Counted from the stretch's first letter, positions 43,991 through 55,856 are shown. The stretch: 64,000 nt of DNA from Charina bottae (GCA_023362775.1 JALMGJ010000006.1:8889001-8953000), one strand, 5' to 3'. Notes: a model not told the origin generated them from the sequence alone. Program-made: numbers and translations.

Positions 43991-44236
43991 ACATCCATCA
44001 TGGTGATCTTCTTGGGGGGTGGCAAGCTAGCCCCTCATGGCACCATTTTGTGAGGGTGCCCACCATGTACTTTCCAAATCTGAAATGAAGTAGACACATT
44101 TCTTGGCATTTTCCAATGTGGCATGTAGGTCAAACCACATGCCAATATGTATATAAAAAGACATCTGTTAGCTTAAATGCAGATGTTAGAATAGAGTATG
44201 TGTAAAAGAAAATTGGTGGAAAATAGATTGAAAGTA

Positions 44237-44626
44237 CAGGTAGTCCTCACTTAACAACCACAATTGGGACTGTAATTTCAGTTGCTAACTGAAGCAGTCA
44301 TTAAGCAAATCTGACCTGATTTTACAACCTTTTTGTGGCAGTTGTTAAGCGAATCACAGTGGGTGTGAAGCGAACCACATGGTCATTAAGTGAATAACGC
44401 AGTTTCCCATTGATTTTGCTTGCCAGAAGCTGGCCGGGAAATGGCAATCACATGACCATGGGTCATAAATGCGAACCAGCTGCCAAGTGCCTAAATTGTG
44501 ATCATGTGACCGCGGGGATACTGCAATGGTTGTAAGTGTGAGAACCGGTCATAAGTCTTTTTTTTCCAGCACTGTCATAAGTCCAAACCAACACTAAACA
44601 AATGGTTGTTAAGTGAGGACTACCTG
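44237..44626. mobile_element. Tigger-like MITE, best-preserved copy
   Basis: 390 bp with a TIR CAGGTAGTCCTCACTTAACA and its inverse TAAGTGAGGACTACCTG; TA on both sides (44235-44236, 44627-44628). Non-coding. Confidence 0.85.
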
Positions 44627-44628
44627 TA

Positions 44629-45899
44629 ATGCATTCTCTATTATCCATCACTTTGGGAATAGTCTCTCCCCCTGTTCAAAAAATGGAGAATTTTTACCAT
44701 AGCTTTAGTACCTGAGGTTTGTTTTCAATGCATATTCTTCCTGGCCTTGTAAATAGTGTAGAAATGAGGAAGGAGAAATAAAGATTTCACATTTTAATTC
44801 TTTATACATACAATGGTGCCTGCTGGTTTGGGGCCAACTTTTCATCACTCACCATTCACACCAATCAATCTTTTCCTGTTCATAACAAGACATCAAAGAA
44901 AGTATCTCCATGAAGCAGATCCGTAGAACATTGTTAAGATGTTCGCTGCCTGACCTACTTTGAGCTCTCAGATTCCTCTTGTTGTAGATTACATAATTAA
45001 ATTTTAAACGGAACATGATAAAGAAATTATACTGGTGATCTCTAGAGATTTGTATACCCTACTTGGTTCTTTGTGAGAGTGTAACAAAGGCATAGTTTAA
45101 AATTTCATACCCATCTGGCCTATTTTTTCCCCCATTCCTTGCATTTTCTGTGCCTGATGCTTTTCTCTTCTGAATCTTTTGTAGCTGCTCTCAACCTCCT
45201 GCATGAAAGCAAACAAATGGGTTGAAATAAAATGGTTACAGCAGCAATATAGTAAAACTCAATGTAGTCTTGTTTATCGGTTACAGTCATCAGGCATACC
45301 AAAATCTCTGGCATTAAAACAAGAACGAGTGTTTACCACCAAAGAAAGGGCATCACGTTGGAATCAAGAAGGAAGCATGTGGAGAACTGGGGCTTTTTTT
45401 ATAGTGCAATATGGTTTTTGTGTGCTTTCCTGAAACCAGATGGAGATTCTAGCTTTTGAGTGCATTGCACGCACTCAGAACTAACATCTGCCAATAGTGA
45501 TATGGTCATAAAGTTGATGAGTTTTTATTGACTCCAACCGCAGTGAGAAGGACCAAGCGTTGGCGCTAAGACAGAGAAAGGCTGGGACTGACAGCTCAGC
45601 TTGACCGTGGAATAGTTTGGAAGGAATCTTCTTCCATTTGTAAACACAATGCTAGCAACGTCTGCAAAGCAGCTTGGATGCACCTCAACAAAACGCCTTG
45701 TGCTGCGCAGGTGATGGAACGGACTTCTTCAAGATGATTGGCCTTGCACGTTGCCTCTTCTTCGAAATCTCTTCTACTGTTTACCCTGCACAGGACCTTC
45801 AGAGAACACTCTACAGTGCTGGAATGGGCTGGGGAGGAGATAAGCAGAGGAGATGAAGCAAAGGGACACATCTGTTTTACTTCTGATTTTAGAAAGGAG
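44629..45899. other. Unassigned sequence
   Basis: No repeat recognised. Overlapping frames of 60-91 codons at 45596-45871 occur on both strands without a recognisable domain. Confidence 0.3.
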
Positions 45900-46056
45900 C
45901 AGGGGTGTCCACAGGCTTGGTCAAAAAATTCAGAATGGGGGCCGCAACGGTGTAGTCAAAGTTCTGCCTGTTTTTATGTGCATCGCACATGAAAACCAGG
46001 CAGAATTTGGGTTATACTGTCACGGCCACCATCTTGACTTTTTTGACCCTGCCCTG
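45900..46056. mobile_element. hAT-like MITE (CATCTTGACTTTTTTGACC family), decayed
   Basis: The right part 'ccaccatcttgacttttttg' and 'accctgccctgcag' match the end of the element at 61185. The left end caggggtgtccacagg is degenerate. Confidence 0.5.
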
Positions 46057-46188
46057 CAGAAGCTCCTTTGCCCAGCATGGGTGAGTGGGTACTGGGCTCA
46101 AATCCTCAAAGCAAAGCACCACCTTGAAGTTTTGCACAGCCCTACTAAATAAAACACAGTTGTACCAGCTAAATGGCAGACTATAGAG

Positions 46189-46296
46189 CAGTGTTTCTCA
46201 ACCTTGGCAACTAAGACTGTGGACTTAATGGGTGGCTAGGGAATTCTGGGAGTTGAAGTCCACACATCTTAAAGTTTCCAAGGTTGAGAAACACTG
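46189..46296. mobile_element. TTTCTCAACC MITE
   Basis: 108 bp with exact 8-bp TSD ctatagag (46181-46188, 46297-46304). Confidence 0.88.
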
Positions 46297-46302
46297 CTAT
46301 AG

Positions 46303-46313
46303 AGAGAGAGAGT

Positions 46314-46410
<97 letters not shown>
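46303..46410. repeat. (AG)n (TC)n (AC)n compound microsatellite
   Basis: AG units run into TC units, giving a local palindrome, and then about 20 AC units. Confidence 0.96.
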
Positions 46411-46411
<1 letters not shown>

Positions 46412-46828
46412 ACTTATTTTAATATAGAACTAAGGTGGGTGGCTATTGGACCAAATGCGGGTGCTTAAAAAGGAAACGCTTTTGAGCTGCCATAAGGCTG
46501 CCTGTCCCTGGTGCGGAAAGCATCAAAATCTTTTCCTCAGCAAGGATGATTAACTCTTTTCCTCGTATAAGAATCATTTTGATTATGAGTAATTTAGCAG
46601 TTATTTCTTTGGAGACTGCTGTTCTTCATCTGTCTCTCTCCCCTTTCCTGGTCTCCTTTCAGTATTTGAGATGGGATACTTCTTGAGGAGTGATAAATGA
46701 TATGCTTTGTTCTTTCCTGTTTTTGTATTAAACTGTTCAAGAACGGGATGGTGTTTTGGAAAAAAAAATCTGCATGAAAAAGTATTGCATGCTAGGTTCA
46801 TTTTAATAAAAAATACATATTATTGGAT
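46411..46828. other. Unassigned sequence
   Basis: Nothing recognised. Confidence 0.3.
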
Positions 46829-47062
46829 TATTTTTTTTTAATCCGTTAAATTGTGTCCGATTCTTGGAGACTGCCTGGACAAGTCCCTGCAGTTTTCTTG
46901 GCAAGATTTTCAGAAGTGGTTTGCCATTGCCTCCTTCCTAGGGCTGAGAGAGAGTGACTGGCCCAAGGTTACCCAGCTGGCTTTGTGCCTAAAACAGGAC
47001 TAGAACTCGTGGTCTCCCGGTTTCTAGACTGATGCCTTAACCACTGCACCAAACTGGCTCTG
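46829..47062 (-). mobile_element. SINE1 with BovB-type, A-rich tail
   Basis: On the minus strand the head CAGAGCCAGTTTGGTGCAGT and body are the same as 20683-20876, but the tail is TCGGACACAATTTAACGGAT with poly(A), not the (AC)n type. 'taatccaa' occurs on both sides, a possible short TSD. Confidence 0.8.
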
Positions 47063-47933
47063 AAGTTGGATTAGTTGGATAAAAATGAGAATGGGAAGGG
47101 GGAGAAGGATCACAAATCTGTGGGGTGCCAAGTTGCCCAATGCTGGATAAGATTAAGTCATTTTTTCATATTTCCCATCACATGTACATGTGATGGACTG
47201 TAGCTCCCATGGAACCTGCTTGCCTGTCCTGACAGAAATTCCGTAAAAGTCTGCTAGTGTGTCAGCATAAGCCCCTGATAGGAACAAAGTGAGCTGGTGA
47301 TTCACATATTTCAGAAGCAAACTTTCACTGGCTTAATTGCATTGGAATCAAAATGTCACCATATGGATCGATCTAATTCTCCTGTTAGCACTATGCTCAA
47401 CAGAAGGGTCAATTACTCTGGAGGTCATGATCAAACTCAGAAACACTGTTTGTGAGTTACAACAACCTGGCCTTGAAAAAAAAGGTGGGCAAAACACCTA
47501 GAGGTGAAAAGGTGAGGTTTCTTCTCCCCTTGTAGCTTCTGAGACTAGACTTTTCTAAATATTTGGAAAGGAATAAATGGCTATTGCCACAGTCCACCCA
47601 TATCAGCTACTCTAAGAGAATTTCTCAAGAATGGCTAAACCTGCCCTCACCAGCCAATTAAAGGCAATCACCTTTGCTTTCCCTCTCTATGCTTCAAAAA
47701 TTGCACTGGAGTTGGATGGCCAATCCATTTAAACAAACCAACCAACTCAGAAGGAAATGTTTGTAATTCCAGATATGTGAGACCAAACACATCATCCTCA
47801 CTCAAGCTGGATTCACACCCCACATTAGCCTGGTCTGGGTTAGTGAAAGACAATGGTTGTGTTTGCATACCGTGCAATGCCCCCACCCAATAACCTATTC
47901 TGGCTCAACCTAATGGCCTGGTTCACACAACCT
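46869..47933 (-). repeat. 1,065-bp inverted duplication, arm 2
   Basis: Reverse complement of 19812-20876 with a few substitutions. Its outer edge falls beside a SINE1 multimer (47944 on), and its inner edge lies in the SINE1 body at ccaggcagtc. Confidence 0.85.
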
Positions 47934-47943
47934 CCTCCTACAA

Positions 47944-48308
47944 GGAGTCTGTGAGTTCTAGTCCTGCCTTAGGCATGAAGGCCAACTGGGTGACCTTGGG
48001 CCAGTCCCTCTCTCTCAGCCCTAGGCAGGAGCCAATGGCAAACCAGGAGTCTGTGAGTTCTTGTCCCGCCTTAGGCACAAAGCCAGCTGGGTGACCTTTG
48101 GCCAGTCCCTCTCTCTCAGCCCTAGGAAGGAGCCAATGGCAAACCAGGAGACTGAGAGTTCTAGTCCTGCCTTAGGCATGAAGGCCAGCTGGGTGACCTT
48201 GGGCCAGTCCCTCCCTCTCAGCCCTAGGAAGGAGCCAATGGCAAACCAGGAGACTGAGAGTTCTAGTCCTGCCTTAGGCATGAAGGCCAGCTGGGTGACC
48301 TTGGGCAG
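47944..48308 (+). mobile_element. SINE1 102-bp multimer lacking its head
   Basis: The repeat unit begins at 47944, 48046, 48147 and 48249 (periods 102, 101, 102) with the junction gcaaacca|ggag. It is joined without a gap to SINE2 sequence at 48309. Confidence 0.85.
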
Positions 48309-48619
48309 TCAGGCTTGTCGATTGGAAGATCGCAAGTTCGGAGGTTCGAATCCCTAGCCCTGCGTGCGGAGTGAGCTCCCACACTCGCCCCAGCTCTTGC
48401 CAACCTAGCAATTCGAAAGCATGCAAATGCAAGTATATTAATAGGTACCACTTCGGTGGGAAGGTAACAGCGTTCCGCGTGCGTCATGCCGGCCACATGA
48501 CCGTGGAAGCGTCTTTGGACAACGCTGGCTCTTCGGCTAACAAACGGATATGAGCACCGCCCCCTAGAGTCGGACACGACTGCACAAATGTGCGGGGGGA
48601 ACCTTTACCTTTACCTTAA
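48309..48619 (+). mobile_element. SINE2 lacking its first ~45 bp, fused to SINE1
   Basis: Begins at 'caggcttgtcgattggaaga'; the A box is absent, the B box ggttcgaatcc is present, then the body, BovB-type tail and three ACCTTT units. No TSD is visible at the fusion. Confidence 0.85.
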
Positions 48620-49048
48620 TGCCCCAACAGGATGACAGAAGACAATGTATCTAGCTTGGCCAAAGTGAAGACCTGATGAAATTTCAGGACTGTGATAGAG
48701 ATGTAGGAACCCTGCATGTACCCATTTGAGAAGACCCCATATTCTGAGTCTGAGCACCAAGTTGAGTTGAAAATCCAAGTTTCAGATATGCTGTTTGAGG
48801 ATACGTCTGAGTTTTCAAAGCATGAAGAGGCAAAGGCTTTCCCGTGAAAGTTCTAGGGCACGAAGCTTGCCAATAACTTTTCAACCAGGTTGACTTAAAA
48901 TGGTTCTCTAAGAACCTGTGCGGCCAAACCCATTAGGAAAAAGAAATAACTTTAGCCAAAGGTTAAAAAGATGATCCCAACTTCTTAGTATCAATGGATA
49001 CTAAGCCCATCTGTAGATGAAGCACAGCATTTTCAGTTCATGTTGCAA
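48620..49048. other. Unassigned sequence
   Basis: Nothing recognised. Confidence 0.3.
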
Positions 49049-49052
49049 GGTT

Positions 49053-49583
49053 GTGTTTGTGGAGGGTTTTTGTGTGTGCCTTCAAGTCAGTGTTGACTCC
49101 TGGTGACTGCTTATACAAGTCCCTGAAGTTTTCTTGGCAAGATTTTGGAAGTGGTTTGCCCTTGCCTTCTTCTAGGGCTGAGAGACGGACTGGCCCAAGG
49201 TCACCCCGCTGGCTTCATGCCTGAAATGGTATTTGGGAATGACCTTGGGATATTGGGTGTGTGTGTGTGTGAAGAGATGCTGCTTAGGGAATGATCAGAT
49301 AACAAAGGGCATAGCCCACAGCTGCATAATGGGAAGAGAAAGAAACTCAGAAAGTAACCTCCCTAACTTCTCAGGCTGTAAACGAGATGGCGGGAGATTT
49401 GTACTTTCAGACTTGCAAGATTCTGTTAATGTAGTTACAATAGATTTACAAGTAGATTTAGCTCATCTGGTCATGTTTCCTGTCTGGCCTACCTGGGAAG
49501 GCTGACAATGCCTAAGGTGGGACTCGAACCCACGGTCACCCAGTTTCTAGCCTGGTGCCTTAACCACTACACGAAACTGGCTC
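49053..49583 (-). mobile_element. SINE1 interrupted by a 283-bp insertion
   Basis: The 3' part (49053-49216; tail of the 'agtcagtgttgactcctggt' type) and 5' part (49516-49583; 'ccttaaccactacacgaaac') belong to one minus-strand SINE1. Confidence 0.8.
49225..49507 (-). mobile_element. 283-bp insertion, family unknown
   Basis: Flanked by atgcctga (49217-49224) and atgcctaa (49508-49515), 7 of 8. On the minus strand it starts TGTCAGCCTTCCCAGGTAGG and ends AAATACCATT. It has no CAG ends and no TIR, so the 8-bp TSD suggests hAT only weakly. The sequence looks like a high-copy squamate repeat. Confidence 0.55.
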
Positions 49584-50120
49584 TCAATGCAAGGACAGTT
49601 CTAATAAATTTAGACCGAATGTCAAGGATCTCAAGGTTTCTAAAAGTCTTGACATGGACACCAAAGAGGAGCTAATAGATAACTTTGGCTATCAAGACCT
49701 TACAAGCTGCAGGGATGAAGTGGAGCTCCTTTCAAATAGAAAAATCTTAGGATAGCTGAGGAGCCATGTTGAGCAATACTCATCAACTATAAAAATATTC
49801 TCTCTAGGATAAAGAGACCTGGAACAGCACTTCAAGTGTGCACCTGCGTGATACCGTTCCCATTTATTGGCCAGTTCTGAATTTCATGATAATTTCATGC
49901 AAATAGTAGGACTTTAGTTTTCTGATAATTGATTCCTAGGCTTGGTAGCGGCTCTTCCTCTTGCTCCTCAAGGTTATTCCTACTGTCCATCACAGTTCCC
50001 CGTTGGAATATCCCCTGGTGGTGCCAATAAGAATGACAAGTTTTGAACTATCTGCCAACGGGGCCAGTTGAAAATCTATCATGTTATAGTGCTTCTCCTT
50101 AGATTGTCAGAGTTGGGAGT
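49584..50120. other. Unassigned sequence
   Basis: Nothing recognised. Confidence 0.3.
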
Positions 50121-50325
50121 GATTGATTAATTGATTATGTGCCATTGAATCAGCGTTGACCCATAGTGACCACATAGATAGAGCTTCGCCAGGATGATCT
50201 GTTCTCAACCTGGCCCTTTAGAACTTCCAACGGTGCTCCCATTGCCACTGTAGTTGAGTTCATCCAACTTGCTGGTCATCCTCATCTAACCTTTCCTTCT
50301 ACTTTCCCCAGCATTATAGACTTCT
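50121..50325 (-). mobile_element. LINE A-type 3' end
   Basis: gattatgtgccattgaatca, 'gctcccattgccactgtagt' and 'tttccccagcattatagac' parallel 6847-7080. Minus strand. Confidence 0.65.
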
Positions 50326-50401
50326 CTTTTGGGGGAAGAAGCCCATTAAAATGGGCTTGTAAAGCGGTGTACTTACCCCCAATGCATGTATTCAAGTCAA
50401 C

Positions 50402-50707
50402 TGTGATGGAATGTGTCTCTGGAGGGGGAGGTGATGTGATGGACTTCAGTAATACTGCTGGTTCTCAGGAAGGGGGGAGCACATTCCAAGGAGGGGAGCA
50501 AGATAAGAGAAAACTCAGTCCAGAGATGGAACGTGGGAAGACTAAGAGGTTCAGAATAGCCCCATCCTAGAGCCTTCCCAGGTTATTTCCCTTTAGGTTA
50601 GGTAGAGTAGCTTTAGTCTGGCAAGATTCTGCTTATACGGTGTGAGCAAATAAAGAACTGAAGTTTGGCTGGATTGGTTCTTTGTCATTCTTCGGCTGGG
50701 CCTGACA
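50402..50707 (-). mobile_element. Solo LTR in LINE C
   Basis: 306 bp, TG...CA ends (plus text tgtgatgg ... cctgaca), 5-bp TSD tcaac (50397-50401, 50708-50712), AATAAA at about 50650 on the plus strand, so LTR transcription may be in the plus sense. It splits the endonuclease exactly at the Asp-Asn motif. Confidence 0.8.
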
Positions 50708-51175
50708 TCAACGGCAATTATTACTGTGACATCAGGGTGTGAATTTAGAAAATTAGTGAGGTAGTTGTCTAAAAGTTCCCAGAGATTGTTAATGTCAAGA
50801 GAGGGGAGGAAAATTTTAATAAGCAAAATACTGCAAGGCCAAAATTTGAGAAGGGCTAAGGTCATGCTAGCACATGGCTCTAGCATAATCATGGGGAGGT
50901 TGAATTTAGTGGGAACCATTACACTTATCCCTCCTGAAACCTTCTCCCATTTTATGCAGCCAGTAATGCTGTAAGGGTATAGGGATCATATGCGGGTATA
51001 AATAGATTGTCCATAGCTCAGGTCTCTTGGAAGAGGAGAGTGTCAAAAGTGGTAATGTAATCCAGGTTCTTCACTTTCCGGCCAGTGATATTCCAAGAGA
51101 GGATGGAGACTAAATCATTATCATGGAACATTCAGGATCAGGGACTTCAACTGATGACCTGACTCTCGGAGAGAT

Positions 51176-54100
51176 TGTTGTTGTTGTTCAGTCGTTTAGT
51201 CGTGTCCGACTCTTCGTGACCTCATGGACCATAGCACGCCAGGCCTTCCTGTCCTCCACTGTCACCCGGAGTTTACTCAAATTCATGTTCATTACATCGG
51301 TGATGCTATCTAACCATCTCATCCTCTGCCGTCCCCTTCTCCTTTTGCCTTCAGTCTTTCCCAGCATCAGGGTCTTTTCCAGTGAGTCCTCTCTTCGCAT
51401 TAGGTGGCCAAAGTATTTGAGCTTCAGCTTCAGCATCTGTCCTTCCAATGAGCAGTCAGGGTTGATTTCCTTTAGGATTGACTGGTTTGACCTCCTTGCA
51501 GTCCAAGGGACACTCAAGAGTCTTCTCCAGCACCACAGTTCGAAAGCATCAATTCTTCGGCGCTCAGCCTTCCTTATGGTCCAACTCTCACAGCCATACA
51601 TTACTACTGGGAAAACCATAGCTTTAACTATACGGACCTTTGTCGTCAAGGTGATGTCTCTGCTTTTTAATATGCTGTCTAGGTTTGCCATAGCTTTCCT
51701 CCCAAGGAGCAAGCGTCCTTTAATTTCATGGCTGCAGTCTCCATCTGCGGTGATCTTGGAGCCCAAGAAAATAAAATCTGTCACTGCTTCCATTTCTTCC
51801 CCTTCTATTTGCCAGGAAGAGATGGGACCAGATGCCATGATCTGGGTTTTTTTAATGTTGAGTTTCAAGCCAGCTTTTGCACTCTCCTCTTTCACCCTCA
51901 TCAAGAGGCTCTTTAGTTCCTCTTCACTTTCTGCCGTTAGGGTGGTATCGTCTGCATATCTGAGGTTGTTGATATTTCTCCCGGCAATCTTAACTCCGGC
52001 TTGTGATTCATCCAGCCCGGCATTTCTCATGATGTATTCTGCATATAAGTTAAATAAGCATGGTGATAATATACAGCCTTGTCGTACCCCTTTCCCAATT
52101 TTGAACCAGTCGGTTGTTCCATGTCCAGTTCTAACTGTTGCTTCTTGACCCACATACAGGTTTCTCAGGAGACAGGTAAGGTGGTCTGGTACTCCCATCT
52201 CTTTAAGAATTTGCCACAGTTTGTTGTGTTCCACACAATCAAAGGCTTTAGCGTAGTCAATGAAGCAGAAGTAGATGTTTTTCTGGAACTCTCTTGCTTT
52301 TTCCATGATCCAGCGAATGTTGGCAATCTGATCTCTAGTTCCTCTGCCTCTTCGAAACCCAGCTTGCACTTCTGGTAGTTCTCGGTTCACATACTGCTGA
52401 AGCCTAGCTTGTAGGATTTTGAGCATAACCTTGCTAGCATGTGAAATGAGCACAATTGTACGGTAGTTTGAACATTCTTTGGCATTGCCTTTCTTTGGAA
52501 TTGGAACGTAAACTGACCTTTTCTAATCCTGTGGCCACTGTTGAGTTTTCCAAATTTGTTGGCATATTGAGTGCAGCACTTTAACAGCATCATCTTTTAG
52601 GATTTTAAATAGCTCAGCTGGGATACTGTCTTCTCCGCTAGCTTTGTTGTTAGTAATGCTTCCTAAGGCCCACTTGACTTCACTCTCTAGGATGTCCGGC
52701 TCAAGGTCAGTGACCACACCATCGTATTTATCAGGGACATTAAGATCTTTTTGTATAGTTCTTCTGTGTATTCTTGCCACCTCTTCTTAATCTCTTCCGC
52801 TTCTGTTAGGTCCCTGCCTTTTTTGTCCTTTATCATGCCCATCTTTGCACAAAACGTTCCCTTGATATCTCCGATATTCTTGAAGAGATCTCTAGTCTTC
52901 CCCATTCTATTGTTTTCCTCGATTTCTTTGCACTGTTCATTTAAGAAGGCCGCCTTATCTCTTCTTGCTATTCTCTGGAAATCTGCATTCAGTTGGTTAT
53001 ATCTTTCCCTTTTTCCCTTGCCTTTTGCTTCCCTTCTTTCCTTAGATATTTGTAAAGCCTCATCAGTCAGCCACTTTGCTTTCTTGCATTTCTTTTTCTT
53101 TGGGATGGTTTTAGTTGCTGCCTCCTGTACAATGTTACGAACCTCCATCCATAGTTCTTCAGGCACTCTGTCTACCAGATCTAATCCTTTAAATCTATTC
53201 CTCACCTCCACGTATATTCATAAGGGATATGATTGAGGTCATACCTAAGTGGTCTAGTGGTTTTCCCTACGTTCTTCAATTTAAGCCTAAATTTTGCGAT
53301 AAGTATATAATCAATCTGATTTCGGTATTGACCATCTGGTGATGTCCATGTGTAGAGTCATCTCTTGTGTTGTTGGAAAAGAGTGTTTGCTATGACCAGC
53401 CTGTTCTCTTGACAAAACTCTATTAGCCTTTGCCCTGTTTCATTTTGTACTCCAAGGCCGAACTTGCCTGTTAGTCCGGTTATTTTTTGACTTCCTACTT
53501 TAGCATTCCAGTCCCCTATGATGAAAAGGACATCTTTTTTTGGTGTTAGTTCTAGAAGGTGTTGTAGGTCTTCATAGAACCGGTCAACTTCAGCTTCTTC
53601 GGCATCAGTGGTTGGGGCATTGACTTGGATCACTGTGATGTTGAATGGTTTGCCTTGGATCCGAACTGAAAGCATTCTGTCGTTTTTGAGGTTGTACCCC
53701 AGTACTGCCTTTCCCACTCTTTTACTGACTATGAGAGCTACTCCATTTCTTCTAAGGGATTCTTGCCCACAGTAGTATATATAATGGTCTCCTGAATTAA
53801 ATTCGCCCATTCCTGTCCATTTTAGTTCACTGATTCCCAAGATGTCGATGTTCAATCTTGTCACCTCATGTTTGACCACATCCAGCTTACCTTGATTCAT
53901 AGATCTTACATTCCAGGTTCCTATGCAATATTGTTCTTTACAGCATCGGACTTTCCTTCCACTTCCAGACACATCCACAGCTGAGCGTCCTTTCGGCTTT
54001 GGCCCAGCCGCTTCACTCTTTCTGGAGCTACTCGGAATTGCCCTTCGCTCTTCCCCAGTAGCATTTTGGACACCTTCCGACCTGAGGGGCTCATCTTCCA

Positions 54101-54290
54101 GCGTCATATTTTTTGCCTTTTGATACTGTCCATGGGTTTTCTTGGCAAGGATACTGGAGTGGTTTGCCATTTCCTCCTCCAGTGGACCACGTTTTGTCAG
54201 AACTCTCCATCATGACCTGTTCTTCTTGACCTGACTTCATTGAGTTACGCAAGCCCCTTCGCCACGACAAGGCAGTGATCCATGAAAGGG
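51176..54290 (-). mobile_element. Full-length BovB (RTE) LINE, minus strand
   Basis: 3,115 bp between exact 11-bp TSDs ctcggagagat (51165-51175, 54291-54301). 3' end at 51176 (AACAACAACAA tail; AAGAGTCGGACACGACTAAA). The 5' UTR differs from the plus-strand BovB, so it belongs to another subfamily. Confidence 0.93.
51188..54170 (-). pseudogene. BovB EN-RT, several lesions
   Basis: The EN part (54170-53358) has GTWNVRSM, SELKW and GDWNAK. After a frame break near 53358 the text reads QIDYILIAKF: relative to the other BovB, 27 residues with the catalytic SDH motif are missing without a change of frame. Further breaks lie near 52690-52780 and 52460-52520. The last frame (421 codons, 52453-51188) keeps RT motifs FIDYAKAFD, GVRQGCILSP and YADD and is uninterrupted to the C-terminus. 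Confidence 0.85.
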
Positions 54291-54430
54291 CTCGGAGAGA
54301 TAGAACTAACCAAATGAAGGGAAGATCTGCTGAGTCACCAGCTGAGCAATCGGGGAAAGTGCCATCCCTAATAGTTGATTTATTTTGGCCTATAGAATAT
54401 TTAATTAATTAAGAGGAAGCAGTGGGTTTG

Positions 54431-55438
54431 TTTGGACCAAATTAGGCCTGGGAAGGGATTAAGTCTTTATTTTTATCAATGAATTGATAAACGAATTCAT
54501 CTGATATCAAAATCAGATTTTATTATTTTTGGAGAACCCATGGAGCTGTAGAACTGTAGGCACTCTGGAAAGAGCCTTTCTTTTGGGAAAAGAGGGCTTT
54601 TCCATCATTCTTAGCATTCACCCATTCACCACTTGCATTCTGAAGCTCAATTTATAATCCTTAGCAATATAAGGGGGAAGGGAGAAAGCTGCCCATTAGA
54701 ATTTAAAACATCTGGAGATGCCTAACTTTATTCTTACTGTTCATTGTTCAGCTTTCAGAAGTCTCCAGGCACAGAGCCTCTAATTTTAGTAAGCTGTATA
54801 ATTATCCTATCAAATTACCTGGCATTCAAATTGGCAGCCATTTTAACCACCTGCCGATGACTATTAGAATTCCTTTACAAACACTAATGAATTTAGCCTC
54901 ATGCCATCTCAGTGAAGGCAGAAAGTTTGGTTCTTATTTTGCAGCTGGGGGTTCAAAAAGCATATGTGTGTAATGACTGTGGGTGTGCACACACATGTGT
55001 GTTAGAAAGGAAGGCTTGTATGCAATGCATAAATGATCATACTTTTGAGAAGTTAAATGCAAATCCTCTGAAACAATACAGCAGGGTTTAAAGAGTGGAA
55101 GAATGGCTTGGAAGCAACTTCAAAAAGTTCCTAATCAATGCACATGCAAAGTCAGAATTAATTTTAGATTACATTAGAAGGAGTGTACTGGAGAAATATA
55201 TGGACAGGATGTTTATCAAATTTGTAATTAACACATACAGTAGCTAGATGAGATAGCCAAGACAATGGAGGACAGAATCCAAATTCTAAACAATCTTAAT
55301 AGAGTATAATATTGGTATAAAACCACCAATATAAACTTCTGGTGATTTCATGGATATATCCATATACAGTACTAGCCTAATCAAGAACAGTATGGAATTG
55401 TTTTTGTCGTCTTCTGTGATTTTTTTTCAACTTCCCAA
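54431..55438. other. AT-rich single-copy-like sequence
   Basis: 54690-54940 is repeat-free, without an ORF, and has the look of a conserved non-coding element; unverified. Confidence 0.25.
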
Positions 55439-55439
55439 T

Positions 55440-55550
55440 CTAGGCTTCAACTTTGGGATTTCTGGTAGGATCCCATCCTAGTATTAACCAGACATAACCT
55501 TGCTTAGATTCCATGCCCAGACAAGGTTAGCTAGGTTCTACAACCTGCTG
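55440..55550 (-). mobile_element. 5S rRNA-derived SINE fragment
   Basis: tcccatcctagtattaacca then 'gacataaccttgcttagatt' is the reverse complement of a 5S internal-promoter region. Confidence 0.65.
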
Positions 55551-55856
55551 AGTTAAGGATGGGAAAGATTGTTAGTCCTGTTCTCACCTTTAATTTCACA
55601 GCAATGCCCCCTCCCAAATCATGCTGAAAAGGGCCTTTAAAAATGGTCATTTGGAGATAATAATAATAATACATAATTTTGAAAAAGAAAAAACATCACA
55701 CCACCACAATTTAGCCCTTTTGCTTCATGAATCATATTCATGATATGATCTCAGATTATTGAGGTGATGAGGCTACATGGCTCCACAAGCTGCTCACTCA
55801 TAGAACATTGAATTGCATTTTGGAAATCTGTATTTAGGTACAAAATATGAAAATTC
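55551..55856. other. Unassigned sequence
   Basis: Nothing recognised apart from a short (AAT)n. Confidence 0.3.

Larger units (their letters stand above)
50326..54430 (-). mobile_element. Old APE-type LINE ('LINE C') with a solo LTR and a BovB inside
   Basis: Host-element segments are 50336-50401, 50713-51164 and 54302-54430, minus strand. They encode an APE endonuclease N-terminus: LSWNITGRK, LLFQETW, LLIKIFLPSL and a degenerate VDLNTCIGG in the GDFNA position. Related in style to LINE B. The RT part is absent. Confidence 0.55.

Noticed and set aside
45596..46152. Several overlapping 60-99-codon frames as exons
   Set aside because: Frames overlap on both strands, run into a decayed MITE and show no splice-site pattern.
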